This document shows, in pieces, positions 1-11,925 of a stretch of 64,000 nt of DNA. Made by a program: the position numbers and the translations under genes. This DNA is from Aphelocoma coerulescens (taxonomy: Eukaryota > Chordata > Aves > Passeriformes > Corvidae): positions 52,022,345-52,086,344 of the forward strand of contig NC_091015.1 in the NCBI RefSeq assembly GCF_041296385.1. Reading direction: 5' to 3'. Below the pieces are notes generated by a model. The model ran no database searches. It worked only from the letters and a program-made list of their open reading frames with translations, and had not been told where the DNA came from. Every line of letters begins with the position of its first letter. The stretch's first letter is position 1.

Positions 1-1758
1 ATAGAAAGGTATACAGTAAATGTTACTATTTTAACAAAGAAACAGTGTTTCACTGGACTATAATGAGCACCATCTGACCTCTTTCTGCACATGAATTATA
101 AATCACTTGTGCTTTTAGGGCAAATCAGAGAATTTTCATAATGCTGTGTTAATTTAACTTATTTACCCATGCCATTATACTCCTGAAGTTGTGACATGTA
201 ATAACTATGTAACTAACAAACTCTGGCCCTAGTTTCTAGAAAAATTAGTAGAAGGCTTCAGGCACACTAGGTTCTTTCAAAAGAACATTAGCAAGGCTCC
301 TTTTGATGTCTTTAGTGCCATTAGTACAGGAGAAAATGATGAAATTTTGTTTTAAAATATGACTTCCTATGAAAGATAGCAAACAAAAATAAGCAGTCCA
401 TTTTACAAGGTACAAAAGGAAGGCAATTCTGAATTTATTTAAGGTTTCATGATATAGATTCTATGTTCTCTGTCTTTTCAATTTGTTTAATATCATCTGT
501 GCTCAGTTTTAATAAATTTAGATAAAATCCTTTCCAGCTGTTATTTCCTCAAAATTTTCCTTCTAAAAGGAAATATGTTCACGTGTACACGATGGAAAGT
601 GCAAAACTTGGAGTCTAAGCTCTGATCTAGCAACATCCAAGTCAGCCCTTTATTATTCATATTATATTTGTTCTCATGCAGCCTCATATTTCTTAGTTGA
701 TTCTTGTTTTTTTCTGGCTGAATGATAATTTAGCAGAATAAAAAATTTCTGCTGACATATGAGAAGGAAGCTTATAGTTTATTGCCTGGGTTGCTCCATA
801 GGATAAGCAGGAGCAAGAATCAGTATTTTCTTTACTTAGTATAAGCAGATTAAAACTCTGAATGCATGTGATGACATCTGGTGACTTTACATAAATCAGC
901 CTTCAGAGTAGAAAAGTTTAAAAGAGCTGCTTAGCAGGGGGAAAGGCAAAAAATTCTCTACCCAGCACTCCCTTAAATTTGAAATGATGGCAAGGCAATC
1001 AGCCTCACCACCACCCCCCAAGTAAATACAATTTCCCTTTTTCTTGCAGATGGATTTCTGCCCTTGCAGTTAAGAGTTGGTGTAATCTTTATGATCCTAC
1101 AAGTCTGTAGCCACAGATACTTAATGGCTTTACTTTGCTTTAGGAACTTCAGTTTAGAGATCACTCACACAGTCATTGCCAATTCTAATTCCTTTGAAGA
1201 GTTCTATCTATAACATTCTTTACAGAATGTTAATCAGAATTTGTGTTGTGTATAACACACAAAGCTGAAGTTTAATGCAAAGAAGTAATTATTTCTTTGC
1301 TCACCATTATATCCTGTAATACTGTGATATTTTAGAGCCATTTTTATTTATCTTAGTCCACAAGGCAATGCTTTTCCATTGGATCACATTTGGATGAGGT
1401 TGGGTGGTGGTCAGTGAAATTGTAGAATTCTAGAGCTTCTTCAGGGTTCCTCAAGCAATTCTGTGGTCAAATCTTCTACTGTGAAAGATTCTTTCCTCAG
1501 ATGATCACAGGAAACACATAGGTTGTTCTCATGCTAGAACTTTCTAATGCTAGAATTTTCTCTCCCAAGAAATCATCTTCACTCTTTGTCCCAGAAAGAG
1601 CTGAGATATCCTGTCCTTTTCTCTGTAGAAAAATAGCACCCATTAAGAAAAGGTGATAATCCTTCACTGGCACTAAAAAAAAAAAAAGAAAAAAGAAAAA
1701 GTCTTAATACATTTTGCCCATCTTCTAATGTTACTTTTGTGCCTGCTTTAAAACACAG
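1..1758 (+). other. Intron of the collagen VI gene (5' end outside the window)
   Basis: No coding exon is visible before the acceptor that ends at 1758. The missing front of the C1 VWA domain must therefore lie upstream of the window. The interval is AT-rich with no repeat family that I recognise. Confidence 0.6.
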
Positions 1759-1849
1759 ATTGATGACACAAGAAGATTTCAGTTATTTGTTTGGGAAAGA
1801 CAGCAGGATGAAAATTTGGAGGGCATCACATATTGTATACTTTGCTTTG
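1759..1849 (+). CDS. COL6A4: COL6A exon: end of C-terminal VWA domain C1
   Basis: The acceptor is a ...cacag and the donor is G|GTAAGA. Read in phase 0, it starts with the IDDTRRFQLFVWE segment and ends in a CILCF turn, which is the typical close of the first C-terminal VWA domain of collagen VI alpha3-like chains. The exon is 91 nt, out-phase 1, and joins in frame to the next exon to complete an Asp-Lys-Cys. Confidence 0.85.
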
Positions 1850-4800
1850 GTAAGACATTTTACTAATTGCATCCGTTGTATTGGTCTATTTACCATTTCA
1901 ATGACAAATCCTATAGCTTTTATTTTGCAAAGTAGTGATGGGGATTTTTTATGGTACACCTTAAACATGTCTGTGCTGAAATATAAAAGAAAAATATTAA
2001 TGAACAACACATTGGTCAGAATCCTACTGCCATAAATGGTTCTACAAAGGAGTTTGCAGAGATGTGTTAAGACCAGTATGGTTGGTTGCATGGAGCAGCT
2101 CAGCCCAGCTCTGCCGCCCATGGGGGTGTCTGAGTGTTCCCATTACAGGTTGGCTACAAGACAGTGCAGTGGCTGTGTCTTGTCATCTCCAAGAGAAACT
2201 TCACTCCTTTACAGTGGAAACTTTACTCCCTTTTCTGTCTCTGACATTCCAGCTTCCAGCCAGTTGAACCCTTCTGCGACTGGGCCTTCTTGCCCTCTGT
2301 GACAGATCATTTTGTGTTTACAGAATACCACTGCTGAGGAGTTACAATTCTAACTTCCTCTTCAGTGGATGGTAAGAATTAGAATCTCAAAACCACAAAA
2401 GCTGTATAATTAATTTCTGTCTCAGCCATGTGAAATGAATTACTGTGTTTAGCATTCCCTTTTTAACAGAAATGCACTTAAAATAGCAGTATGATTTTGG
2501 GAAACCAGGCTCATTTGCTATAAATTCTACACTGTGAGAGGGGGAGAAACTACTAAATGATAATATGTCAAAATGTTAAACAATGACCTGAGATGAAAAT
2601 TAGAGTTTGATTCTGTGTCCTTTACAATGTTTAGATTTGAACAGAAGAAAATTTCTCCGGGGAACTGTTATCTATGAAATTTTACCTTATGAATGTTTTT
2701 CTGCTCTTACGCATAAATAATTTCCCATGGTATCTCAAAAACTTCTTCATCTGTCATTCCTTGCTAGAACAAAAAGATTTCAAGCTCCCATGTTGTTGGC
2801 TGGTGGTTTTTTGTTTGTTGTTTGTTTGGGGGCTTTTTTTTGTTTGGTTTTTCTGGATCAAAGTTTAAGAATAATAAAAAAGATTTTTTGTAGTGGGCTG
2901 ACCCTGTCTGGATGCCAGGCACTCACCAAAGCCTCTCTATCTTTCCCCTCAACAGCTGGGCAGGGGATAGAAAATATAATGAAGGGTTGATGAGTTGAGA
3001 TAGGGACAGAGAGAGATCACTCATCAAACACTGCCATGGGCAAAACAAACTCTAATTAGAAATATTAATTGAATTTATTACTAACAAAATCAGAGCAGGA
3101 TAATGAAAAGTAAAATTAGACCTTAAAAGCACCTTCCCCCCACCCCTCCCTCCTTCCCAGCTCTACCTTCTCCCCACCAGCAGCCCATGGAGATGGGGAA
3201 TGGGGGTCATGGTCAGTTCATCACGCTTTGTTTCTGCCATTGCTCAGGGAGAGTGTGGGGTCCCACCCATGGGACATAGTTCTTCATGAACTTCTCCAAC
3301 AGGAGATAGGAGTCCATCCCATGAGTAACAGTCTTCTGCAGACTGCTGCAATGTGAGTTCATCCCATGGGCAACAGTCCTCCCCAGACTGCTGCAGCATG
3401 GGTCACTCTTCCATGGGGTGCAGTCCTTCAGGCACAGGGTCACAAGTCTTGCCAGACAACCTGCTCCAGCCTTTCTCCATGGGTCTGCAGGTCCTTGCCA
3501 GGAACCTATTCCAGCATGTGCTTCCCACAGGTTCACAGCCTCCTCTCAGGCATCCACCTGCTCCAGCACGGGGTTCAGCCATAGGCTGCAGTTGGATCTC
3601 TGCATCCCCATGGATCTCCATGGGCTGCAGAGGCACAGCTGCCTCACCATGGTCTTCACCACAGGCTGAAGGGGAATGTCTGCTCTGGTACTTGGAGCAC
3701 CTCCTCCCCCTCCTTCTACGCTAACCTGAAAGTCTGCAGAGTTGTTCCTGTCACATATTTCCACTCTGATTTTCTCTGGCCACAATTAAATCTGCACAAT
3801 AGCTTTTTTCCTTCTTCTTGTTCTTAAATATGTTATCGCAGGGGCATTTCCACCATTTCTAATTGGCCTTGGCCAGTGGCATGTCTCTCTTGGAGCTGGC
3901 TGGCATTGGCTCTGCTGGACATGGAGGAAGCTTCCATCAGCTTCTTACAGAAGCCACCCCTGTAGCCCCCCCCACTGCCAAAACCTGGCCACACAAATGT
4001 TATACCGATCTGCAGGACTGTGTGAATTTTTTAATAAATCATTGGTTTTGTTGTATTGCTAAATAATTCAATGCCTATTGGCTCTTCCTCTCTAGATAAA
4101 TGCAATCCAAGAACCAACTGTGAGGTGCCTTTTTCTCCCCTGGTTCAGATGGATATGGATATCACTTACATCATGGACAGCTCTCGCAGCATTAGCAGTG
4201 AAGAGTTTCAGAGAGCCAAAGACTTTGTGAGCAGCATGTTGGATCAGTTTGTCGTTTCCTCACAGCCAAACGAATCATATGGAGGCATCAGAGTGGCACT
4301 GGTGCAGCAGGCTCCCAGGGGCTTCCTGCCTGACAGAAACCAGACACCTGTGGCCTTGGAGTTTGATCTAGTCACATACAGCAATAAAGATTTGATGAAG
4401 AAACACATCCAAGAGTCTGTTCACCAACTGGAAGGGCCATCAGCCATTGCTTCTGCTCTACAGTGGACAGTTGAAAACGTGTTCTTTAAAGCCCCCAGAC
4501 AAAGAACACACAGGGTCATATTTACAATAGTTGGAAGCAAAACAAGCACATGGGACAGAGAAAGGCTGAGAGAGATTTCACTCGGAGCCAAGTGCCAAGG
4601 ATTCACCTTGTTCACTCTTGCACTTGGCAGAGATGTGAGTGACAATCAGCTGGTGGAGATGTCAAGCTCCCCCACAGACCAGCACTTACTGACAGTGGGC
4701 AGGCTTTCCACACCAGAGATGGTGTATGCTCAGAGGTTTAGCCGGGCATTCCTAAATCTTCTACAACGTAAGTATCACACAGTGGCATTTGCTTAAGTTA

Positions 4801-7800
4801 TGGAATGAAAGACAAATGCTGTGTAGAAAAAGGTAGTCAGTATGTATATGTTATCATTCAGTTCCTGGTCATACTTAGCTGCTTATCTTTCATGATTAGT
4901 TTACCTTAGATGCTGGACATTAATGAAAGTGCCAGTAATGACAGAACAGCATTCTGTTCTTGTCTTAAGTAGTCTTTTCCCCTTAAGGTTTTATTTAATG
5001 TGTGTCTTTGTGGACTCCACTTTCACTAAAGATGGACCATTCTTCAGCTAAGAGAACACCATCATATTCCTGATTTAGGCCCACATTTCTCCTCAGACCG
5101 TTGGCAAATCCAGATTTACTGAGCTGTTTATGCCTATTTAGGCTTTTGGACAGGTACAGGATAAATATTTAGCACATTTGACCTTAACCTCTATACGGAG
5201 CAGAGAGAGGACTCACTTTTCAAGACACATTCATGCAGATTAGAAGGTCTTAGATGCTTTGACATGGAAACAAGAGAATATGAAAAAGGAAATCACCATT
5301 TATTTAAAATCCTCATCAGAAGCATATGCTTGGAGACATCAAATTTTCTATAGAAGGATAAATAGTGTATTACAGAGCAAGACAAAAGTATAAAAGATTG
5401 GTTTAGGAGTCATTCTCATCTAGCTGATCTCTATTATAATTTTTGTTTTCCTGGACATGGTGTCTGTCACTCAGCATATAGTGTGTTACTTAATGAAAGA
5501 TGCAAATTCCAGTTCACAAAAACAGCCATGTAGTGTTTTTTATTAACCATATTGGGGTTTCATGGACTTTAAAACTCACCTGTGTTACCTGTGCTTTCTC
5601 ACAGAAGAAATGAACAGTTATCCTTCACCTGAACTTCAAGAAGAGTGTGAAAACTTAGATCGAGGAGACGTACAACAGGAGGCATCTACGACAGAAAGGT
5701 TGGAAATCGCCAGTTTAACTTCTTGAGTGTGTACCTCTGAATGTAAGATTCATCCCTTTGGGTTAGTAGTTACATTCAAAGTAGTTATAATAGAAATAGG
5801 ATTGGGGTCAAAATTTTTTCACATTTTTCAGAAGGAATGAACCAGATGCATTTTTCAAGGTCATATTGGTGCTTAAATATATTTTTTCCCCCCTATCCCT
5901 GGAAGGATGCCTTTTCCTGGAATGGCTGAAACTGGCTCCAGTCAAGTTTTGGAAGACGTGGAAAAAAATGAAAGTAGAGTCATGAAGAGTATGAAAGAGA
6001 ACGCCAAAGAACCTGTATACACAATGCCAGAAATGAGAGATGATTATGAGGAGAATGAACATTTCACAGAGAAAGATCCTAAAAGGGAAAAGCCTCAAGA
6101 GTGTGGAAAAGCTCAGGAGAAGAACAAGAAAAACTTAAAGGCAACAGTAGAAACTAGAGGTGCCTGTAATGATTATGGTATGATTCTAGAATATGAAAAT
6201 CTCTTTTAATTCAGTAAAAAGACTAAATTGTGAAGGACTCAGTTGAATACTTTTAAAAGAGGAAGAATTCCCAATTACATTTTTCCAAAGCTTTTAGTCA
6301 CCATATATTAGTATTCAGTCCAAATCTGTATAGTAGTTAAAGACTGAATTACAGGTGTCATTATAACTTCAGTTTTGATTTATAACTTTTTGTAATAATA
6401 TCATATAAAGTTCTAATCCGCCTTACTAAAACAGTCAGTCATTTTAAAATCCCCAAGTTGCACTGCAATTAGTGAGTTACTCCTGCTGCTAATTTAGCTG
6501 AACGTGGAGGAGCTAAATATATCTCTGCTACAGTCTGTTCCTGTAGGAAGAACAGGATCCATCAGCAGAGGTGTCAAAATAGATATACTTCATGTTTTTG
6601 ACTTTGTTTCCTAATGATGCATTTTTCATTGCAGATTTGCCATTAGATATAGGTATGGGAAGCTGATTGTGAGATTATTTGTCACTGATGTTCTTTTAAT
6701 ACTATTGAGTGTTTTTCTTGTTAAAACTACAATTAGAGAGAATTTATGTGAAAATAAATGAAAAGGTATCTGGACAGTTCGGGGTGTGGTTGCTCATTTT
6801 TACAGCTGTTATCCATTTGTTTTTCATCTCTCTCCACTCAAGAATGGTTCTGGAAATGTCTGGTAGCCTCATTCATGATGAGAGAGGATTAGTAACAGGA
6901 AGATATAAATGAATATATAAATAAAATATTTCCTTTGAGGAAGTAGTCATGGTCACTGCATTTCAGTGAGAAATGACCCAAGTCACTTATGAGAGATGTA
7001 TGAACTGCCTTTTCCAATCCTGTGTTGTAGTTAGTGACCCAACAGTTTACTTCTAAAAACATGTACCCCAGTTCCAGAACTTGCCTTTTGAGAGATGTAC
7101 TTTGTGCTCATCTCTTGCTTGAAATTTTTGCTTTTCAGTTGGTTAGGAGAAGGTTATATCATTTTAAATCTTTAAAATGTATTGTTATTGGTGTATTTCT
7201 TTATTTCTCAGTTCTTCCTCTTTAATGTTGTACTGACACCAAAGTCTAGAGCTGCCTTTCTGTCTTCTTTTGAGTAACTCCAAATATAAATTGGTGAAAG
7301 ATGATTTGATCTGTTCTTACTGAATACCAGATTGCTACAAAGTATGCTTCTCTCACCTGCTTTGCTAATTTACGCAGTTTGAATCTGTAATACTCTTGGA
7401 TTTGGCTAAGAGACTACCATGGATAGTTTAACAATCTATGTATATTAATTTATGAAATTTTATTCATGGATACCAGTATAAGAAATTGGAATAAAGAAGA
7501 GGGGAATTATTAAAAAGTTTATTCCACTAATCCCTATGGACCAGGTATATTTATTTTAGAATCATTTAAATAAAAACTTTATGTTAGAAAAGTAAACACC
7601 TTTTAGCATTCCTTCTGTTTATGGCAATGAAAATCTTGTTGTTTCAGAAATTCTTTCTGGGTAAAGATACCATGAAAAGAGGGTCTTCACGCTGACACTG
7701 TGGGGTTATAGATGAATACTTAGTGAATCTTTATAAGACCTTGAAGACTGGCTACTTTTGTCTGACAGTTTGCACTGAACATTACTTTTCCCTGAATTTA

Positions 7801-8033
7801 CGATTCTGAGAAGGGTGGACTTTTCTTTCATTAAATCTGTCTCTTATTTCCCTTTTCCAGATGCATGTGACCTTGTTCAAGATAGCGGAGAATGTCAGAA
7901 TTACATTTTGAAGTGGTACTACAACAAAGAGCAGAAAATGTGTGGTCAGTTCTGGTATGGGGGCTGTGGAGGCAATAAAAATAGATTTGAAACACAAGAA
8001 GAATGTGGATTCTTGTGTATAGAGTCTTCCTAG
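1759..8033 (+). CDS. COL6A4: Collagen VI alpha-4-like chain, C-terminal part (gene continues upstream of the window)
   Basis: Six spliced coding exons are visible: 1759-1849, 4096-4767, 5605-5698, 5906-6177, 6635-6652 and 7861-8033. Their phases join without a break (out-phases 1, 1, 2, 1, 1, then TAG at 8031-8033). They encode the end of the first C-terminal VWA domain with its Cys-x-x-Cys turn, a full second C-terminal VWA domain, a charged linker of about 125 residues and a six-cysteine Kunitz domain. Collagen VI chains assemble into beaded extracellular microfibrils. Two C-terminal VWAs followed closely by a Kunitz domain fit the alpha4 chain; alpha3 also ends in a Kunitz domain but has a long linker with a fibronectin type III domain, which is absent here. 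Position upstream of PIK3R4 on the opposite strand also fits the COL6A4/5/6 cluster. The triple helix and N-terminal VWAs lie outside the window. The paralogue name is inferred from domain order and synteny. Confidence 0.85.
1850..2888 (+). other. Intron sequence before the intronic LTR
   Basis: This is spacer between the C1-tail exon and the LTR. Several short open frames occur (for example 2036-2302), but none has splice signals or recognisable similarity. A G/T-rich run lies near 2808-2852. Confidence 0.5.
2889..3995 (-). mobile_element. Solo LTR of an avian endogenous retrovirus, in a collagen VI intron
   Basis: Read on the minus strand, the element starts TGTGTGGCCAGG near 3995 and ends ...CCCACTACA near 2889, so it has TG...CA ends. 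It contains a TATA-like CATATTTAAGAA about 170 nt in, a long stretch of imperfect repeats built on 'CTGCTCCAGC..GGG' (as read on plus), and an AATAAA near its 3' end (plus 3074-3079). I recognise this as a common passerine/Neoaves LTR, but the family name would need a repeat library. No gag, pol or env accompanies it. I did not find a convincing target-site duplication. Short open frames on both strands inside it are chance openings of the repeats. Confidence 0.75.
4096..4767 (+). CDS. COL6A4: COL6A exon: complete second C-terminal VWA domain (C2)
   Basis: The 672-nt exon runs from a ctctctag acceptor to a C|GTAAGT donor, in-phase 1 and out-phase 1. It opens with the inter-domain cysteines (KCNPRTNC) and then the VWA strand DITYIMDSSRSIS, which keeps the MIDAS D-x-S-x-S motif. 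Later hallmarks are the helix with SALQWTVENVF and the KCQGFTLFTLALG strand. The usual second metal-site aspartate (ITDG type) is replaced by the IVGSK region, as is common in collagen VI C2 domains. Potential N-glycosylation sites are NES and NQT. The ATG at 4056 lies in the intron, so it is not a start codon. Confidence 0.92.
5605..5698 (+). CDS. COL6A4: COL6A exon: linker after the C2 VWA domain
   Basis: The acceptor is tttctcacag and the donor AG|GTTGGA. It is 94 nt, in-phase 1 and out-phase 2. It encodes a polar segment around YPSPELQEECENLDRGD that includes one free cysteine. The homologous exon of the decayed paralogue is at 25204-25276 and has the same phases. Confidence 0.8.
5906..6177 (+). 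CDS. COL6A4: COL6A exon: charged linker between C2 VWA and Kunitz domain
   Basis: The acceptor is ccctggaag and the donor G|GTATGA. It is 272 nt, in-phase 2 and out-phase 1. It encodes about 90 residues rich in Glu, Lys, Asn and Met, probably unstructured. It has no fibronectin type III or Lys/Pro-repeat region such as alpha3(VI) carries here. Confidence 0.8.
6635..6652 (+). CDS. COL6A4: COL6A microexon, 18 nt
   Basis: The segment lies between a strong acceptor (tttttcattgcag) and a GTATGG donor. It is exactly 18 nt with phase 1 on both sides, so it adds six residues (core LPLDI) without changing the frame between the linker and Kunitz exons. Skipping would also keep the frame, so it may be alternatively used. 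Confidence 0.6.
7861..8033 (+). CDS. COL6A4: COL6A last coding exon: Kunitz (BPTI) domain and stop
   Basis: The acceptor is ccttttccag. In phase 1 it encodes a single Kunitz domain with all six cysteines in the usual spacing, including the ILKWYYN core and FWYGGCGGN loop, then IESS and TAG. The pattern closely resembles the C5 Kunitz domain of alpha3(VI). The residue after the second cysteine (P1 position) is Gln rather than Lys or Arg, so trypsin-type inhibition is unlikely. The ATG at 7815 lies upstream of the acceptor in the intron. Confidence 0.92.
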
Positions 8034-8347
8034 TGCAGAGACACTTAAATTACATTCGTTCATCAGTTAGACTCTCAGGTTGATGTGGAAAAGGCATTCA
8101 GAGAGGAAGCTTTACATAACCACTTGGCTCCTGTATTTCAGTTGAAAGAAATACTTGATTGTAAAGTTATTATCTGGTAACATAACTGTGAAAATAAAAT
8201 TTAGGCTATTTCTCTGTTGATCTAACATGTTGAGTATTGAGAAACTCTTTTTAGCCAACAGTGCATTGTTTAAAAGGCATAAAAGTATTGAAGCTTGACT
8301 TTCTTCCATAAATACAAAAATGTACACTTTCTGAATATACTGCATAA

Positions 8348-8353
8348 AATAAA
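8348..8353 (+). terminator. Probable polyadenylation signal of the collagen VI gene
   Basis: An AATAAA hexamer lies about 315 nt after the stop codon. An earlier AATAAA at 8193-8198 is an alternative that would give a shorter 3' UTR. Confidence 0.5.
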
Positions 8354-9240
8354 GCAGTGCATCAGAGAATTACACAAAATAATATCAAATGCAAGACACT
8401 AACATCAAAATGTTTTGATGTGTTTGCTTACATTTATCCTGCTTATAGAAAATACCAGAAAGCATTTAGATCTGACAGAATTCCTAGAACTTAATTCACT
8501 TAACAGGATTTAAGAGATTTATTACCATAGAGTCATTCTTGGCTTCTTTTTTTTTTTTTTTCCCTTCGGAATAATCCAATATGTGAATAAAATCAATCAT
8601 TCTCAAATGTGTTACTTCTGCTGTTAGTTCTTGAAACAGGTGTAAGCATATTCTCATGGTGTGGCTTTCCACTGGTAAATAAGCATTGGTCCCCTTTCCT
8701 TGTTACCAGATGTTAGACAAGTGCTTTTATTTTAGAACATTAGATTTTCATGGCTGCTCTCGAGTGAAAGAAAATATCCTGAGGACATCTGATTGAGGAT
8801 AATAAATGCAGTGCCCTGCAGAAGGGTAGGACTTAGCTGAAATCTCATACTCTGATGACTTACCCAAACTCTGTTGTTGCCCACTTTATGGCTGTAGAAG
8901 TCACGGTGCATTTAACTTTGTCACCATAGGCCATTCTGCAGAGATGGCTGTACTCACCTGGGATTTTGTTCTTTGCTGGATTCACTTACAAGATACAAGA
9001 ATAGATCTAGCATGAATAGATCTATATGCTCCCTTGAAAAAAAGAAAAAAGATTAAACTGGAAGAAGAGCTGTAAAAATTATGCAGAAAATGTTTCTTAC
9101 TGAAGAAATAAAGTGAAATAATGACATATATTCCATACATGAAAATGGATGTCACTGGATATAAAATAATATGTGCCAGCTTTCCTTAAACAAAATTTTA
9201 AATTTCCCTTTAAAAATACTGGGTTTGCTCTGATTCAGAG
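8354..9240. other. Intergenic AT-rich sequence
   Basis: I see no gene, RNA gene or repeat family here. A short poly-T tract lies at about 8548-8562. Confidence 0.5.
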
Positions 9241-9470
9241 GAATCCCATGCATGACAGGGAGCCCTCCCTAGCAGAATGGAAGGGCTGGTTATACTACTG
9301 ACTCTATGGAAAGGAGTTCTTGTCCACTTGTAGAAGAAGCTAGCAGGGAATTAATTCTATGATCAGTATTAGAGGGGCCCTGCCTCCATCCGGGTGAAGG
9401 AGAGGGATAACTGGGTTCGCTGAACTGTGTGGATTTGATGGCCCACCATATCAGCCCCACAGGAGTACAA

Positions 9471-9620
9471 GGCTTTAGTAGACACTGGTGCACAGTGTGT
9501 CCTAATGCCATCAAGGTATGCAGGAGCACAAGTCATTTGTGTTCCTGGAGAGACAGGAGGATCCCAGCAGCTGACTCTGTTGGAGTCTGAGATTAGCCTT
9601 CAACTGGGCATGAGTGGTGA
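9471..9620 (+). pseudogene. ERV protease fragment
   Basis: The frame beginning at 9481 reads D-T-G within the LVDTGAQ context (GAC ACT GGT at 9481-9489), the active-site signature of a retroviral aspartic protease. The frame is not continuous with the reverse transcriptase piece downstream. Confidence 0.6.
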
Positions 9621-9926
9621 AAGCATCCCATTGTGACTAGACCAGAGGGTCCATACATCCCTGGCATAGACTGGCTCAGGAGAGGGTATTCCAAGGACCC
9701 AAGAAGGTATTGGAGAGCTTTCAGTGTAGCTGTCCTGGAGACAGAGGAAATTAAACAGCTGTCTGCCTTACCTGGTCTCTTGGACGGCGCACGTGTCATG
9801 TTGCTGAAGGCTGGAGAACAATAGGTGCCAATCACTACCACAGCAGTGCACCAGAAGCAATATTGTATCAACTAAGACTCCATGATTTCCACCCATAAAC
9901 TGATTTGTTGACTGAAGAGCCCAGGA

Positions 9927-10553
9927 GTGATCAGCAGGACCTGCTCGCCCTTCAACAGCCCCATGTGTCCAGTGAGAAAGCCTAATGGAGGATGGAGGCT
10001 GACAGCAGACTACTGTGGCTTGAATGAAGTCATGCCACTGCTCAGCACCACTGGACCAGACATGCTGAACTTCCATATGAACTGCAGTCAAAGGCAGCCA
10101 AGTGCTGTGCCAAAATTAACATTTGCTAATGCCTTTTTCTCAGTCCCTTTGGCGGCAGAGTGCAGGGCACACTTTGTTTCACTTGGAGGTATTATTGTAT
10201 ACCTGAAATCAACTGCCCCAGGGGTAGAAAAGAAGCCCTACTGCCATGGACTGATGCAGACTGCACTGGAGCAGGGTGAAGCTGCAGAACACCTGCAGTA
10301 CATTGATGATACCATTGTGTGGGGCAATACAGCAGAAAAAGTTTTTGCGAAAGGGAAGAAAATAGTCCAAATCCTTTTGAAATCCAGTTTTGCCATAAAA
10401 CAAAGTAGAGTGAAGGGACCTGCACAGGAGATCCAGATTTTTAGGTGCTTCTCCTGGCACCCTGATTATCTGTGTTGGACTGGATGTTCTGAGGGAGGCT
10501 TTCCTGGGCACATCATGCAACTAATGCTACATGGAGTAAGTGGGTCACATTGA
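9927..10553 (+). pseudogene. ERV reverse transcriptase fragment
   Basis: An open stretch of about 208 codons carries the reverse transcriptase landmarks PVRKPNGGWRLTADY near its start and the catalytic Y-I-D-D at 10299-10310. The ATG at 9927 is incidental because pol is translated as part of a polyprotein. The frame differs from both the protease piece and the integrase piece, which implies frameshifts on both sides. Confidence 0.75.
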
Positions 10554-10597
10554 TCACATAATGAGTTCAAATAAGGAACCCCAGTCATCCAGGAATT

Positions 10598-11780
10598 TTG
10601 GAAGTGATCATGGACTGGCCAGAAGGCAAAGATTTTGGAATGTCACCTGAGGAGGAGATAATACATGCTGTAAAGGCCTCACTATATAATAAGTTAGCAG
10701 AATATGAGAAGCAATATGCCTTCTTTACTGGATGGAACCTGCCATCCTGTGAGAAGGCATCAGATACGGAAAGCCACTGTGTGGAGTCCCCTACTACAAG
10801 TCACAGAAACTGCTGAAGGAGAAGGTGAATCGAGTCAATTTGCAGAGGTCAAAGCCATCCAGCTGGATTTAGACTCTGCCAAATAGAAAAAGTGGTCAAT
10901 CCTTTTTACTGATTCCTGGATGCTGGCAAGTGCCCTGTGGGCCTGCCTGCAGCAGTGGAAGCAAAATAACTGACACCAGAGGGCTAAGCCCATCTGGGCT
11001 GCCGTATTGTGGCAAAGTACTGCTGCCTGGGTGGAGAATCTGGTTGTGCAGGTACATCATGTAGATGCTCATGCACCCAAGAGTCAGGCCACTGAAAAAT
11101 GTGAGAACAACCAGCAGCTGCCAAGACTGCCAAGACAGGTGGATTTGGATTGGCAGCATAAGCATGAATTATTTCTATCTCACTGGGCCCATGACACCTC
11201 GGGACATCAAGGAAGAAATAGGTGGGCTTGTGACTGAGGAGTGGACTTAACCATAGACATTATCCATGGATGTGAAAAATGCAATTAAGCAAGCCAGGCT
11301 GTTAAAACCTCTTTGGTACAGAGGACAATGACTGAAATACAAGTATGGGGAGGCCTGGCATATTGACTATGTCACACTCCATAACCCATGACGGCAAGTG
11401 CCATGTGCTTACAATGGTAGAAACAACCACCAGATGGCTGGAAACATACCCTGTGCCCCATGCCGCTGCCCAGGACACTATCATGGGCCTTGAAAAGCAA
11501 ATCTTAGGGGAGCACAGTACTCCAGAAAGAAATGAATCAGTGGAACTCATTTCCAAAACCATCTCATAGATACTTGGGCCAAAGAACATGGCATTTGAGT
11601 GGGTGTATCACATTCCCTATCATACAGCAACCCCTGGAAAGATAAAACAATGTAATGGACTGTTAAAGACTGCACGGAGAGCAATGGGTGGTGGGACCTT
11701 CAAATACTGGCATTTAGCATTTAGTGAAGGCTGCCTGGTTGGTGAACACCAGGGAATCTGCCAATCAGACTGGCCCTGAC
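10598..11780 (+). pseudogene. ERV RNase H and integrase remnants
   Basis: An integrase zinc-binding C-x-x-C lies at 11271-11282. The core-domain stretch starts near 11345 (the VETTTRWLETYPVPHA region) and continues in the 11588-11779 frame (WVYHIPYHTATPG). Several stops and frame changes interrupt it. The RNase H part (10600-11000) is recognised mainly by its position between reverse transcriptase and integrase. Confidence 0.6.
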
Positions 11781-11925
11781 CAGTCAAAAATTTACATACT
11801 GTAGAAGGGGATAGAATTCCTGTAGTGTATATTAAAATGTGATGAGGAAAACTGCCCGAGTTATTCTTACCTTAGGCAAGGCAAGCCCTTTCTACACTAG
11901 TCCCAGCAGCTAGAAGGGACTAACA

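Larger units (their letters stand above)
9240..11900 (+). mobile_element. Broken endogenous retrovirus pol region (class III / ERVL-like)
   Basis: Successive pieces of a pol gene are recognisable in order on the plus strand: an aspartic protease piece near 9471-9620, reverse transcriptase at 9927-10553, an RNase H/connection region at about 10600-11000, and integrase from about 11150 to 11780. The pieces lie in all three frames with internal stops, so the copy cannot express a polyprotein. I recognise no gag before it, no env after it, and no flanking LTR pair in the matching orientation. It is an old, decayed insertion. Confidence 0.75.

Noticed and set aside
3213..3785. Clusters of open frames on both strands
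   Set aside because: They come from the imperfect repeats inside the solo LTR at 2889-3995.
4056..4095. ATG at 4056 as start of a VWA protein
   Set aside because: The stretch before 4096 is intron. The exon joins in phase to 1759-1849 and lacks any promoter or signal peptide.
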